32,027 nucleotides of DNA from Anaerotruncus sp. G3(2012) (GTDB taxonomy: Bacteria; Bacillota; Clostridia; Oscillospirales; Ruminococcaceae). The notes beneath the pieces are model-generated. The model was not told where the DNA came from, ran no database searches, and saw nothing but the letters and a program-made list of their open reading frames with translations. Positions 21,864-29,904 of this stretch are shown here, one piece after another. The stretch spans positions 10,741 to 42,767 of the forward strand of contig NZ_KE159678.1 in the NCBI RefSeq assembly GCF_000403395.2, in the 5' to 3' direction. Numbering within the stretch: position 1 is the stretch's first letter; each line of letters opens with the position of its first letter. The translations under genes were made by a program, and so were the position numbers.

Positions 21864-24047
21864 ATGAAGCCGAATTCAAAAGTATCGTTCGTTTTGAAAA
21901 TCGTTGCGGGTCTTTTTATCATCAGCATAACAATGGCGGTCTATATCAGCCAGTTAAACCAGATGGTTACCCATAACATGCTGAATACCATCAGCGAGCT
22001 GTCCCAACACGATAAACGGAGCATCGAAGCATTCATTGAGACAAGCTGGGATGAACTGGAAGGGATGGCGAAACGGTTTGCGTCCTATCGTTGCCAGTCC
22101 ATCCTTGAAGCGGAAACCCGTATGAATCTGGAGTGCTCTACCAGTGATTTTTCTCATATTTATCTGTTGGCGGAGGACGGGAAAGTCTATACAGACAAAT
22201 ATGTGGTCTATGATCCCGCACAGGACACCATGAACCGGCGGGTTGATCTTCTTCCATATTTTTCCAATGGAGAAGAGCGGGTTGTGGCTCGCTGGGATGA
22301 CAAGGCGGAAGAGGCCGGGATGTCAAGGGAATATGTTCTGTACGGGATTGGTCTGGACAACTTTGAGGTCGACGGAATCAAGATGCGCGCTCTGATCGGC
22401 CTGAGCGATATCAATACCATCCAGCGCCATATCATTCTGGACAGCTTTCTGAAAGACGGTGTCCGTCGCGGCTATTGTACGGTGGTCAGCACATCGGGGG
22501 ACTATGTTATTGGCATCCAAAAGACCCTTTATCTGAATGAAGCGGATAATTTTTATAATATACTGTCTGCGGGCACACATGCAGACCTGAGCAATGAACA
22601 GGTTGCCCAAAAGATGCAGAATTCCGAAACGTTCAGTTTCCATTATACGGATGTCAACGGGGTCAGGAAGCTGCTTTATTTCACCCCTTTTGAAGATAAC
22701 ATCGACTGGTATTTCATGATGGTTGTGGAAAACAGGGCCTTTACGGAAAGAAGCCAGGCGTTTGCCATTCTCAGCGTTGTCATGCTGGCGGTTGTCATGC
22801 TGGTGGCAACGCTTTTGCTGCTGGCGCTGACCGCATCCCATTACAGGGCGGTTCAGGCAGTTGCACGAGCAAAATCCCAGAGCGAGTTCCTTTCCAACAT
22901 GAGCCATGAGATCCGTACGCCGCTCAACGGATTGATCGGTCTGAACCATCTGATGATGAGCCGCATCGGCGACCCGATCCAGGAGGAGCAGGTCAAGGAC
23001 TGGCTGCGCAAATCCCACAGCACCGCGAACTATCTGCTTTCGCTGGTCAACGATGTGTTGGACATGTCCAAGCTGCAGGCCGGCAAGGTTGACCTTATCA
23101 ACGAACCGCTCCTGGTGGAAATGCTGGTCGATGCGATCTGGTCGATGCAGCGGGACAATATCGAGAGCCGCGGCGTTCAGTTTATCGTCGAGCAGGAGGT
23201 TCTGGAGCCTTGTGTCATGGGGGACAGCACCCGGATCAAACAGGTCCTGATGAATATTGTGGGGAATGCCGCTAAATTTACTCCAAAGGGCGGCTCCATT
23301 ACGCTTTCGGTCAGCCAGGAAAAAACGGATGAAACGCATGTGACCACAATCTATCGCTGTCAGGACACGGGCCTTGGGATGAGCAGGGAGTTTATCGACA
23401 AGATTTTTGATGCGTTCAGCCAGGAGCGCAACAAGACTTCCGACAGCGTGAAGGGGACCGGGCTTGGCATGGCTATCAGCAAGCTGCTGGTGGATGCAAT
23501 GGGCGGGGATATCCGCGTGGAAAGCGAACTGAATGTAGGGACCGTTTTCACCGTTTCGCTTCCATCCGAGATTGCAGAGTATACAGACCCGCACGTCGAT
23601 GAGGCGGCGGCCGACGAGCACGCCGTATATCCCGGCAAACCGGTAAAAATCCTGATGGCGGAGGATAACGAGCTGAACGCTGAAATCCTGATGGAGATTC
23701 TGTCGGACGAAGGATTCGAAGTGGTTCATGCCGAAAATGGGCAGGAAGCTGTACAGCGGTTTGCAGATTCCGAGACAGGGGAATTTGACATTATTCTGAT
23801 GGATATGCAGATGCCGGTTCTGGACGGTTGTTCAGCCGCCATGGAGATCCGCAGTTTGAACAGGCCGGATGCCAAGACGGTTGTTATATTTGCCTGTACC
23901 GCGAACACCTTTAAGGAGGACCGGGATCGGGCTGTTGAAAGCGGGATGAACGACTTCCTTGCCAAACCCATTGATGTCAGCGTTCTGTTGAAAAAGCTGA
24001 GTGCAGGGAGCGCGGGCATTCCCTCACATGTTGGTTCCAAAATCTGA
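21864..24047 (+). CDS. Hybrid sensor histidine kinase with receiver domain
   Basis: A 727-residue membrane sensor. Membrane helices at about 11-30 and 300-323 enclose an extracellular sensor domain of about 270 residues, probably a Cache-type fold. The cytoplasmic part has HisKA with SEFLSNMSHEIRTPLNGLIG (phospho-accepting His348), an HATPase with QVLMNIVGNAAKFTP, DTGLGM and GTGLGMAIS, and a C-terminal receiver domain with AEDNELNAEILMEIL and Asp647 in ILMDMQMPVLDG. No output domain or partner regulator is next to it, so the phosphate must pass to a regulator elsewhere. AAGGTGG is 11 bp from ATG 21864; upstream in-frame starts lack ribosome sites. A solute-binding lipoprotein gene follows 15 bp later. 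Confidence 0.93.
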   Translation: MKPNSKVSFVLKIVAGLFIISITMAVYISQLNQMVTHNMLNTISELSQHDKRSIEAFIETSWDELEGMAKRFASYRCQSILEAETRMNLECSTSDFSHIYLLAEDGKVYTDKYVVYDPAQDTMNRRVDLLPYFSNGEERVVARWDDKAEEAGMSREYVLYGIGLDNFEVDGIKMRALIGLSDINTIQRHIILDSFLKDGVRRGYCTVVSTSGDYVIGIQKTLYLNEADNFYNILSAGTHADLSNEQVAQKMQNSETFSFHYTDVNGVRKLLYFTPFEDNIDWYFMMVVENRAFTERSQAFAILSVVMLAVVMLVATLLLLALTASHYRAVQAVARAKSQSEFLSNMSHEIRTPLNGLIGLNHLMMSRIGDPIQEEQVKDWLRKSHSTANYLLSLVNDVLDMSKLQAGKVDLINEPLLVEMLVDAIWSMQRDNIESRGVQFIVEQEVLEPCVMGDSTRIKQVLMNIVGNAAKFTPKGGSITLSVSQEKTDETHVTTIYRCQDTGLGMSREFIDKIFDAFSQERNKTSDSVKGTGLGMAISKLLVDAMGGDIRVESELNVGTVFTVSLPSEIAEYTDPHVDEAAADEHAVYPGKPVKILMAEDNELNAEILMEILSDEGFEVVHAENGQEAVQRFADSETGEFDIILMDMQMPVLDGCSAAMEIRSLNRPDAKTVVIFACTANTFKEDRDRAVESGMNDFLAKPIDVSVLLKKLSAGSAGIPSHVGSKI

Positions 24048-24062
24048 TGGGAGGCGTCTGGA

Positions 24063-25409
24063 ATGAGAGAGTTGCGGAGGGTCATCGTCCTTTTTGCGGC
24101 AGCAGTCTGCCTGCTGTCCGGGTGCGGGGCCGGCGTGCGGCCTGAAGGGGCATCTGGACAGGGAAAGCAGGATGTGACCATCATTCTGAAGGCACCCGCT
24201 CAGGAGATGAACTGCGTCAGCAACCCGGAGATTACCAATACACAGGCGTTTCTGGAACGGGTCGGTCAGGCGTTTGCCGCGCAGTATGAGGATGCCAATG
24301 TGACGATCGACGTGAAGATGTTCGCTCTTGCTGATGAGGTTTCAGCGATCACCGAAACCTTCGACACCGAGGACGCGCCGGATATTCTGTATGAAGGTTA
24401 TTTCAATATGGCGGGTTATATCCATACCGGGCGGGTGGTTCCGCTGGATGACATGATTACCGATGCCATCCGGGCCGACATTTACGATTCGGCCTGGACC
24501 ATCAGCATGACCAACGGGAACACCTATATGATGCCGTTTCTGACGATGCAGAACATCCTGATCTACAATAAGGCATATTTTCGTTCCTGCGGATTGGATT
24601 CCTATTGCGGAGAGGGGACGGAAATCCAGAACTGGACGATGGACGAGTGGACCGAGATTCTGGATACGCTCGCCGCGAACCTGCCCGAGGACGTCCACCC
24701 GCTTGCGATGTACGGAAAAAACAACCAGGGGGATACCCATATCATGTCCTATCTCCGCGCATTTGGCAGCGAAATTTTTGATGCCGACGGGAATTTTGAT
24801 CTGGAATCCCCCGAAGCGGTTCAGGCTTTGACATGGCTTCAGAGCGGGGTGGAACGCGGCTGGTATCCTCCGCATCCGGAAAATCTGGAGATGAAGGATT
24901 GCAGCGAGCTGTTTTCGACCAAAAAGCTGGTATTGTATAACTTTAATGGTGCAAACAAAAGCCTCTACGATGATCTGAGCAATTATGGTTTTGTCAACTA
25001 TCCGGGCGATGTGGCCACCTCTTTCCCCAATGGGTTTGAGATATTCGACAATGGTGACGACGCCAAAATCCGGATCGCCAAGGCGTTTCTTCGCTATCTT
25101 TATGAAACACCCGAGTGGTTGGAGCTTTCTGCGGGGAACATTCCCATGAGCAAGACCGTGTCGAAAAAATATGCGGGCCAGATCACCATGCTGAGCGATT
25201 TTGCCGCCAATTCGAGCCATGTGGTGGATTTCATGAACAACAGCCCGAACTGGCAGGGGTCCAGCGATTCGGTCCGCAGCGTGTTCTATCCCCATATTGC
25301 CGACCTGCTGGCCGGCCGGGTAACACCGGAGGAATGTGCAGCCGGGCTGAATGCGGACTGTAATGCAGCTCTTGCGTCGGGGCGGGAACGGAGTGTGCTC
25401 CATCAGTAG
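24063..25409 (+). CDS. Extracellular solute-binding lipoprotein (family 1)
   Basis: A 448-residue exported lipoprotein of the ABC-type family 1 solute-binding fold, normally sugars or oligosaccharides. A signal peptide ends in lipobox LLSGC with lipidated Cys21. Typical positions follow: an early NTQAFLERVGQAFAAQYED helix, EDAPDILYEGYFNMAGYI, MPFLTMQNILIYNKAYF and WTMDEWTEILDTL. It lies 15 bp after the hybrid kinase with GGGAGG site, and no ABC permease or ATPase gene is near. It is therefore more likely an extracytoplasmic co-sensor for that kinase, as ChvE is for VirA, than a transport subunit. The ligand cannot be predicted. Confidence 0.9.
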   Translation: MRELRRVIVLFAAAVCLLSGCGAGVRPEGASGQGKQDVTIILKAPAQEMNCVSNPEITNTQAFLERVGQAFAAQYEDANVTIDVKMFALADEVSAITETFDTEDAPDILYEGYFNMAGYIHTGRVVPLDDMITDAIRADIYDSAWTISMTNGNTYMMPFLTMQNILIYNKAYFRSCGLDSYCGEGTEIQNWTMDEWTEILDTLAANLPEDVHPLAMYGKNNQGDTHIMSYLRAFGSEIFDADGNFDLESPEAVQALTWLQSGVERGWYPPHPENLEMKDCSELFSTKKLVLYNFNGANKSLYDDLSNYGFVNYPGDVATSFPNGFEIFDNGDDAKIRIAKAFLRYLYETPEWLELSAGNIPMSKTVSKKYAGQITMLSDFAANSSHVVDFMNNSPNWQGSSDSVRSVFYPHIADLLAGRVTPEECAAGLNADCNAALASGRERSVLHQ

Positions 25410-25446
25410 AACCAAACCGTTTGAGACAGAGAAGAGGGGGCAGAGT

Positions 25447-26355
25447 ATGGAAAACTTTATTACGATGCTCAATACGCAGATGATCCTGCTGATCTACCTG
25501 CTGGTGGGGGTTTATGCGCGCAAACGGCGGATCATTACCCCGCAGTCGCGGCAGAGCCTTGTCGACCTGATTATCCGGATTGCGCTGCCATGCCTGATCT
25601 TCCAGTCGTTCGGCCAGGACATCACCTTGCAGGAGGCGAAAAACGCATCCCAGATCCTCCTGCTCTCGTTTGGCGTCTGCTTCGGGTCAATGCTGCTTGG
25701 AAAGCTGCTCTACCGCAGGTATCCTTACGAGAAAAGCAGTATTCTCCGGTATGGGACCCTGATTACCAACGCGAGCTTCGCAGGCATGACGATCATCTCC
25801 GGGGCTTATGGACAGAAGGCCCTGTTTTATGCGTCGGTGTTTATCATCCCGAACCGGATTTTCATGTGGTCGGCAGGTATCTCGCTCTTCACCCAAGCCG
25901 ATCTCAAAACCCGGATCAAAAACGTGGTGCTGAGCCCGGGAATTATCGCGATTGCGCTGGGGGTGCTGCGGACGATTACCCAGTTTCACCTGCCGCCGCT
26001 CTTTGACACGGTGATTCAGAATATCGGAAACTGCACCTCCCCGATCTCGATGATCGTGATTGGTGCAATCCTTGCGGACATCGACGTTAAAACGGTGATC
26101 GAGCCGAGTGTCTGCTACCTGGCGGCAGTGCGGCTGCTGCTGATCCCGTTGACAGTCATGTGTATCATGAAAGCGCTCCGGCTCGACCCGATGCTTGTGA
26201 CGGTTGCGACCGTCATGTCGGGGATGCCGGTCGGAACCACCACCGCGCTGCTCGCGGAACAGTACGGCGCGGACTCCTATTTCGGGTCAAAGTGTATCTT
26301 CCTGACCACCGCACTTTCGATGGTTACCGTCCCAATCCTGACGTTGTTTCTCTGA
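25447..26355 (+). CDS. AEC-family (auxin efflux carrier-like) transporter
   Basis: A 302-residue membrane protein with about ten hydrophobic segments, matching AEC/malonate-type permeases. Family-like positions are PCLIFQSFGQDITL near residue 50, NASFAGMTIISGAYG in the middle and SGMPVGTTTALLAEQYG near the C-terminus. Such permeases move organic acids or amino-acid-like solutes in either direction; substrate unknown. ATG 25447 has GAGGGGG upstream. It is 37 bp after the binding-protein gene and likely in the same operon. Its last 32 bp overlap the end of the convergent kinase gene, with no room for a classical terminator. Confidence 0.9.
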   Translation: MENFITMLNTQMILLIYLLVGVYARKRRIITPQSRQSLVDLIIRIALPCLIFQSFGQDITLQEAKNASQILLLSFGVCFGSMLLGKLLYRRYPYEKSSILRYGTLITNASFAGMTIISGAYGQKALFYASVFIIPNRIFMWSAGISLFTQADLKTRIKNVVLSPGIIAIALGVLRTITQFHLPPLFDTVIQNIGNCTSPISMIVIGAILADIDVKTVIEPSVCYLAAVRLLLIPLTVMCIMKALRLDPMLVTVATVMSGMPVGTTTALLAEQYGADSYFGSKCIFLTTALSMVTVPILTLFL

Positions 26356-27613
26356 TTCCGCTCCGCGGGGGATTCTGCGGAAGCTGGACAGTGAAACAGG
26401 TACCGCCCTGCGCGGCGCTGCTTTCGACCGAAATCCTGCCGCAATGGGACTGCACAATCGTCTGCGCGATCGCCAGCCCCAACCCGTAGCCGCCCCGTTC
26501 CCGCGCCCGGGAAGGGTCAGCGCGGTAGAACCGTTCGAACAGGTGGGGCAGCGTATCCGCCGGGATCTGGCTGCCGGTGTTGTGTACCGAAAGCAGAAGC
26601 TGCTCCCCTGTGCGCCGCAGGGTGACGGTAACCGTCCCGCGCTTTCCGGCATATTTGCAGGCATTGTCAATCAGGATGGCGGTAAGCTGGCGGATCTGTC
26701 CCTCGTGTCCGGTGAGCCAGAGGTCTGGTTCGATCTCGCTTTGCAGGTCCACCCCCTGCTCGAACGCCAGTGCTTCAAACGGAAGCAGTGCGCTCCAGAC
26801 CGCATCGCTCAGGCTGAACCGGGAAAAGGCCAGCCTGTTTTTGGCGCCATCCGCCCGGGCCAGGAACAGCAGATCGTCCACCAGTTGTTTCATCCGCCGG
26901 GCTTCGGCCTGTGTATTTTCGACCCATTTGATCTCCGCCGGGCCGATCTGGTCCTGTGCCGAAAGCAGGATTCCCATATTCGCCAGAATCACGGTGAGCG
27001 GGGTTTTCAGTTCATGGGAAGCGTCGGCGACAAACTGCTGCTGCTGTTGCCATGCGCGCTCGGCCGGACGCAGTGCCCATCGTGCCAGATAAACGCTGAT
27101 TGCGAAAAAGGCCCCGAGCGCGCAGATACCCACTACCAGCGAGGTCAGCAGCAGATTGAGCATCGACTGCCGTTCACTGCCAGTGTCTGCGAATGCGATC
27201 TGCGTTCCGTCCGGGGTTTCTGCGATGAGATAGCGCAGCCCATAGGAGGGCAGACGCCCCGATCGCGCACCGTCGGCCTGCGCTGCATCAACCAGTTCGG
27301 CAACCGCATCCGGATCGACGGTGACATTTTTTCCCCGGACCGATGCGGCCGAGCCATCTCCAGCCAGCTCGACGACAAAAACCGGCATCATCGGCATTGG
27401 TTTGCCCTTCGAACGCCGCTCCTTTCTACCGATCTCAAGATGCGGGAACTTCTCGTCAAACGGGTAACTGACAGCCTGCCGCATGGCATTCAGGCTGTCC
27501 TCACGCAGGCGGTGATGGGTGGAAAGGCAGACTGCGCAGAATACCACCAACAGGACAGCCCCTACCAGCATCATATTGATCAAGATGAATTTTTTGCGCA
27601 GTTTATGGATCAT
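26324..27613 (-). CDS. Sensor histidine kinase of an OmpR-type two-component system
   Basis: A 429-residue membrane kinase. Membrane helices at about 9-31 and 151-175 enclose an extracellular domain of about 115 residues with no recognised fold. HisKA has FVADASHELKTPLTVILAN with His200; the HATPase shows LIDNACKYAG (N box) and GGYGLGLAIAQTI (G2). The G1 box reads HNTGSQIP, with Asn where Asp is usual, as in other kinases of this subfamily. The start codon overlaps the regulator's stop (ATGA), so both are translated together. The 3' end overlaps the convergent AEC gene by 32 bp. The signal is unknown. Confidence 0.93.
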   Translation of the reverse strand: MIHKLRKKFILINMMLVGAVLLVVFCAVCLSTHHRLREDSLNAMRQAVSYPFDEKFPHLEIGRKERRSKGKPMPMMPVFVVELAGDGSAASVRGKNVTVDPDAVAELVDAAQADGARSGRLPSYGLRYLIAETPDGTQIAFADTGSERQSMLNLLLTSLVVGICALGAFFAISVYLARWALRPAERAWQQQQQFVADASHELKTPLTVILANMGILLSAQDQIGPAEIKWVENTQAEARRMKQLVDDLLFLARADGAKNRLAFSRFSLSDAVWSALLPFEALAFEQGVDLQSEIEPDLWLTGHEGQIRQLTAILIDNACKYAGKRGTVTVTLRRTGEQLLLSVHNTGSQIPADTLPHLFERFYRADPSRARERGGYGLGLAIAQTIVQSHCGRISVESSAAQGGTCFTVQLPQNPPRSGIRETTSGLGR

Positions 27614-28287
27614 AGCTGTGCGATCTCCAGTCGATACCCTACCTTGCGTACTGTGCCGATACCGACACGGGAGCCGAGGTAGGCTAATTTTTTGCGCAGA
27701 AACGAGATGTAGGCTTCCACGTTGTTGTCCTCAGCATCCGAATCGGTGCCCCAGACCCTGGTCAGCAGGTCCTCCTTCGGGACGATCCGCTTCGGGTTGG
27801 AGAGCAGGATCCGCAGGACCTCGAACTCTTTAAAGCCGAGGGTTACCGCTTTTTCCCGGCGGGAGAGGGAACGGGTCGAAAGGCCCAGGCAGAGGTCGTC
27901 AAACCGCAGCTCCTCCAACTGCACCTCGCCCTGCCGCCGGGAGAGTGCACGCACCCGGGCGAGCAGCTCTTCGGGGGAGAATGGTTTGGTCATGTAGTCG
28001 TCCGCACCGCAGTCGAGGCCGGTCACCTTGTCGGCAATCTCCTCCCGGGCGGTGAGCAGGAGCACCGGGATCGGGTTGTTTTGTGCACGCAGCGCCCGGA
28101 CCACCTCGAACCCGTTTTTGCGGGGGAGCATTACGTCGAGCACCACGACATCGTATTGACCGCTCATGGCATAGTCAAACCCATCCTGCCCATCATAAAC
28201 CGCGTCTACCCCGTATTTCTGTCCCTTCATGATCTGGCAGAGCGCATCCGCCAGCCTGCGTTCGTCCTCCACGATCAAAACCCGCAT
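27610..28287 (-). CDS. OmpR/PhoB-type response regulator
   Basis: A 225-residue transcription regulator with receiver domain (acidic Glu7/Asp8, phospho-accepting Asp51 in VVVLDVMLP, LLLTAREE and the invariant Lys in YMTKPFSPEELLARV) and C-terminal winged-helix DNA-binding domain (ending GSRVGIGTVRKVGYRLE). ATG 28287 has AGGAGGGG upstream; an in-frame codon 24 bp earlier is not supported. Head of the regulator-kinase operon, with its promoter in the 210-bp region shared with the divergent VTC gene. Regulators of this type usually bind direct repeats near their own promoter, and CTGAAAAT-like repeats lie there. Confidence 0.95.
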   Translation of the reverse strand: MRVLIVEDERRLADALCQIMKGQKYGVDAVYDGQDGFDYAMSGQYDVVVLDVMLPRKNGFEVVRALRAQNNPIPVLLLTAREEIADKVTGLDCGADDYMTKPFSPEELLARVRALSRRQGEVQLEELRFDDLCLGLSTRSLSRREKAVTLGFKEFEVLRILLSNPKRIVPKEDLLTRVWGTDSDAEDNNVEAYISFLRKKLAYLGSRVGIGTVRKVGYRLEIAQL

Positions 28288-28348
28288 GTTACCCCTCCTG
28301 CCACCTTTCAAATTTTTTTAGATGCGAAAAGCGCCTGAAAATAAGAAC

Positions 28349-28377
28349 AGTATAGCATAGAAACAGGGACGGGACAA
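28349..28377 (-). promoter_or_regulatory. Promoter of the two-component operon
   Basis: On the minus strand TTGTCC (28372-28377), 17-bp spacer, TATACT (28349-28354) with extended -10 TGC. Confidence 0.75.
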
Positions 28378-28412
28378 CCATCCTTTCCCCATGAAAAGGA
28401 TAGGACGGGAAC

Positions 28413-28452
28413 CTGAAAATAGTCTGAAACAGTTTTTTTAGACTATTTTCAG
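28413..28452. promoter_or_regulatory. Perfect 13-bp inverted repeat between divergent operons
   Basis: CTGAAAATAGTCT (28413-28425) and AGACTATTTTCAG (28440-28452) are perfect complements with a 14-nt loop. It could be an operator for a regulator or a terminator-like stem. CCTGAAAATA is repeated at 28334-28343, and ATCCTTT/AAAGGAT (about 28379-28401) forms a smaller dyad. Confidence 0.6.
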
Positions 28453-28468
28453 AAACAGACGTTAGGAT
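28439..28468 (+). promoter_or_regulatory. Weak candidate promoter of the VTC operon
   Basis: TAGACT (28439-28444), 18-bp spacer, TAGGAT (28463-28468). Each hexamer matches four of six. The -35 box lies in the 3' arm of the 13-bp inverted repeat, as expected for a regulator-dependent promoter. Confidence 0.35.
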
Positions 28469-28498
28469 AATGGCAACCACAAAAACGGAGGTGAGCGT

Positions 28499-29218
28499 AT
28501 GGCGCAGACAGTTTTTCAGCGCTATGAGAAAAAATATCTGCTTGACCGGGAACAGTATACCGCCCTGCGGGACCAGCTTTCCGGCCGGATGCGGGAGGAC
28601 CGCTATGGCAGATACACGATCTGCAACATCTACTATGATACACCCGACTATCAACTGATACGTGCTTCCCTTGAGAAGCCGGTCTATAAAGAGAAGCTGC
28701 GGCTGCGCAGCTATAGGGTGCCGGATTCCCAAAGCCCGGTCTTTCTTGAACTCAAGAAAAAGTTCGATGGGGTGGTCTATAAACGCCGGGCGGTTCTGAC
28801 ACAGGGAGAGGCGCAGAGGTTCCTTTGGAATGGGGAACGTCCGGACGGCCAGGAACAGATTCTGAATGAGATCGGCTGGGCGATGCAGTTCTATCGTCCC
28901 GAGCCGAAGGTATTCATCGGATACGATCGGACCGCCCTCTTCTCAGAGGAAGAGCCAGACCTGCGGGTCACATTCGATACCAGGCTGCGGTGGCGGAATA
29001 CTGCGCTTGACCTTTCCAAAGGGGATTGGGGGGCGCCAATCCGACGGGATGGGAAAATTCTGATGGAACTCAAGCTGCCGGGGGCAATGCCGCTTTGGAT
29101 GGCACATCTGCTGGGGGACCTGAGAATCTATCCGACCTCTTTTTCCAAATATGGCGCCTGCTATCAGCAGTACCTCTATAGGCAGCAGAGGTTGAGAGGG
29201 GGCGCTGTCTGTGCCTGA
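28499..29218 (+). CDS. VTC-domain polyphosphate polymerase-like protein
   Basis: A 239-residue soluble protein of the VTC/CYTH tunnel-fold family, whose eukaryotic member Vtc4 makes polyphosphate from ATP. The basic tunnel lining is visible: RYEKKYLL (8-15), KEKLRLRSY (64-72), ELKKKFDGVVYKRR (84-97), YDRTAL (142-147), TFDTRLRWR (158-166), metal-binding Glu190 in MELKLPGAMP and FSKYGACY (215-222). Bacterial VTC proteins often pair with a DUF4956 membrane protein, as here, but their product is little studied. GGAGGTGA precedes ATG 28499. The stop overlaps the DUF4956 start by 8 bp. A CYTH-type triphosphatase is the main alternative reading. Confidence 0.88.
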   Translation: MAQTVFQRYEKKYLLDREQYTALRDQLSGRMREDRYGRYTICNIYYDTPDYQLIRASLEKPVYKEKLRLRSYRVPDSQSPVFLELKKKFDGVVYKRRAVLTQGEAQRFLWNGERPDGQEQILNEIGWAMQFYRPEPKVFIGYDRTALFSEEEPDLRVTFDTRLRWRNTALDLSKGDWGAPIRRDGKILMELKLPGAMPLWMAHLLGDLRIYPTSFSKYGACYQQYLYRQQRLRGGAVCA

Positions 29219-29888
29219 TTTGCTCTTCCAGCCTGTTTTGCAGGCGGGGGTTACCCTTCCGGGAGTGCTGCTCTGCACATCCGCTTCCCTCCTGTTTGGG
29301 TATGCAATCGCCAGGCTGCATCTTCGGCAGGGAACCTGCTCCCGGAGCTTTGCGGTGACGCTCGCGTTCCTGCCAGCGATTGTGCAGATTGTCATTATGC
29401 TGGTCAACGGCAACATCGGCGCAGGGGTCGCGGTAGCAGGCTCGTTCAGCCTTGTGCGGTTCCGGTCGGTGCCGGGCACTGCCCGCGAGATCGGCAGCCT
29501 GTTTTTCGCAATGGCGATTGGGCTCGCCTGTGGGATGGGGTATCCCGGTTACGCGGCGCTGTTTCTGATCCTGGTGGGGTCGATGATGCTTTTGCTCAAC
29601 GCGGTTCGGTTTGGGGTGCCCTCCCATATCCGGCGGGAACTCAAAATCACGATTCCCGAGGGGTTGGATTACGAGGGCATATTTGACGACCTGTTTCAGG
29701 AATATACAGTCTATACCGAACTGGAACGGGTGCGCACCACCAATATGGGCAGTCTTTATGAGCTGTGCTATCTGGTGGAACTTCCCGGAAGCGGGATCAG
29801 CAAAGCATTTCTTGATGAACTGCGCTGCCGCAATGGAAATCTGAATATCAGCTGTGGACGGGTTTCTTCCGTTCAGGATGAATTGTAG
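29211..29888 (+). CDS. DUF4956 membrane protein
   Basis: A 225-residue protein with about four membrane segments (about 16-36, 45-66, 95-110, 113-132) and a cytosolic C-terminal domain of about 90 residues. The conserved SFSLVRFRSVPGTAREI between the second and third segments is the DUF4956 hallmark. This family co-occurs with VTC-domain proteins in many bacteria and may be a channel or anchor for the polymer; that role is inferred. GTG start at 29211, overlapping the VTC stop by 8 bp, with a GAGGGGG site. Confidence 0.9.
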   Translation: MPDLLFQPVLQAGVTLPGVLLCTSASLLFGYAIARLHLRQGTCSRSFAVTLAFLPAIVQIVIMLVNGNIGAGVAVAGSFSLVRFRSVPGTAREIGSLFFAMAIGLACGMGYPGYAALFLILVGSMMLLLNAVRFGVPSHIRRELKITIPEGLDYEGIFDDLFQEYTVYTELERVRTTNMGSLYELCYLVELPGSGISKAFLDELRCRNGNLNISCGRVSSVQDEL

Positions 29889-29904
29889 TCAGGGGGACAG
29901 TGGA

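Noticed and set aside
24063-26355. ABC importer operon
   Set aside because: No ATP-binding or ABC permease gene is present; the downstream permease is of the AEC secondary type.
26444-27682. 412-codon plus-strand frame opposite the sensor kinase
   Set aside because: The minus-strand kinase has intact His and ATP-binding motifs and ATGA coupling with the regulator; the plus frame has none.
28499-29218. Simple CYTH thiamine-triphosphatase instead of VTC protein
   Set aside because: Overall length, the FSKYGACY end and the adjacent DUF4956 gene fit bacterial VTC proteins better, though activity is untested.
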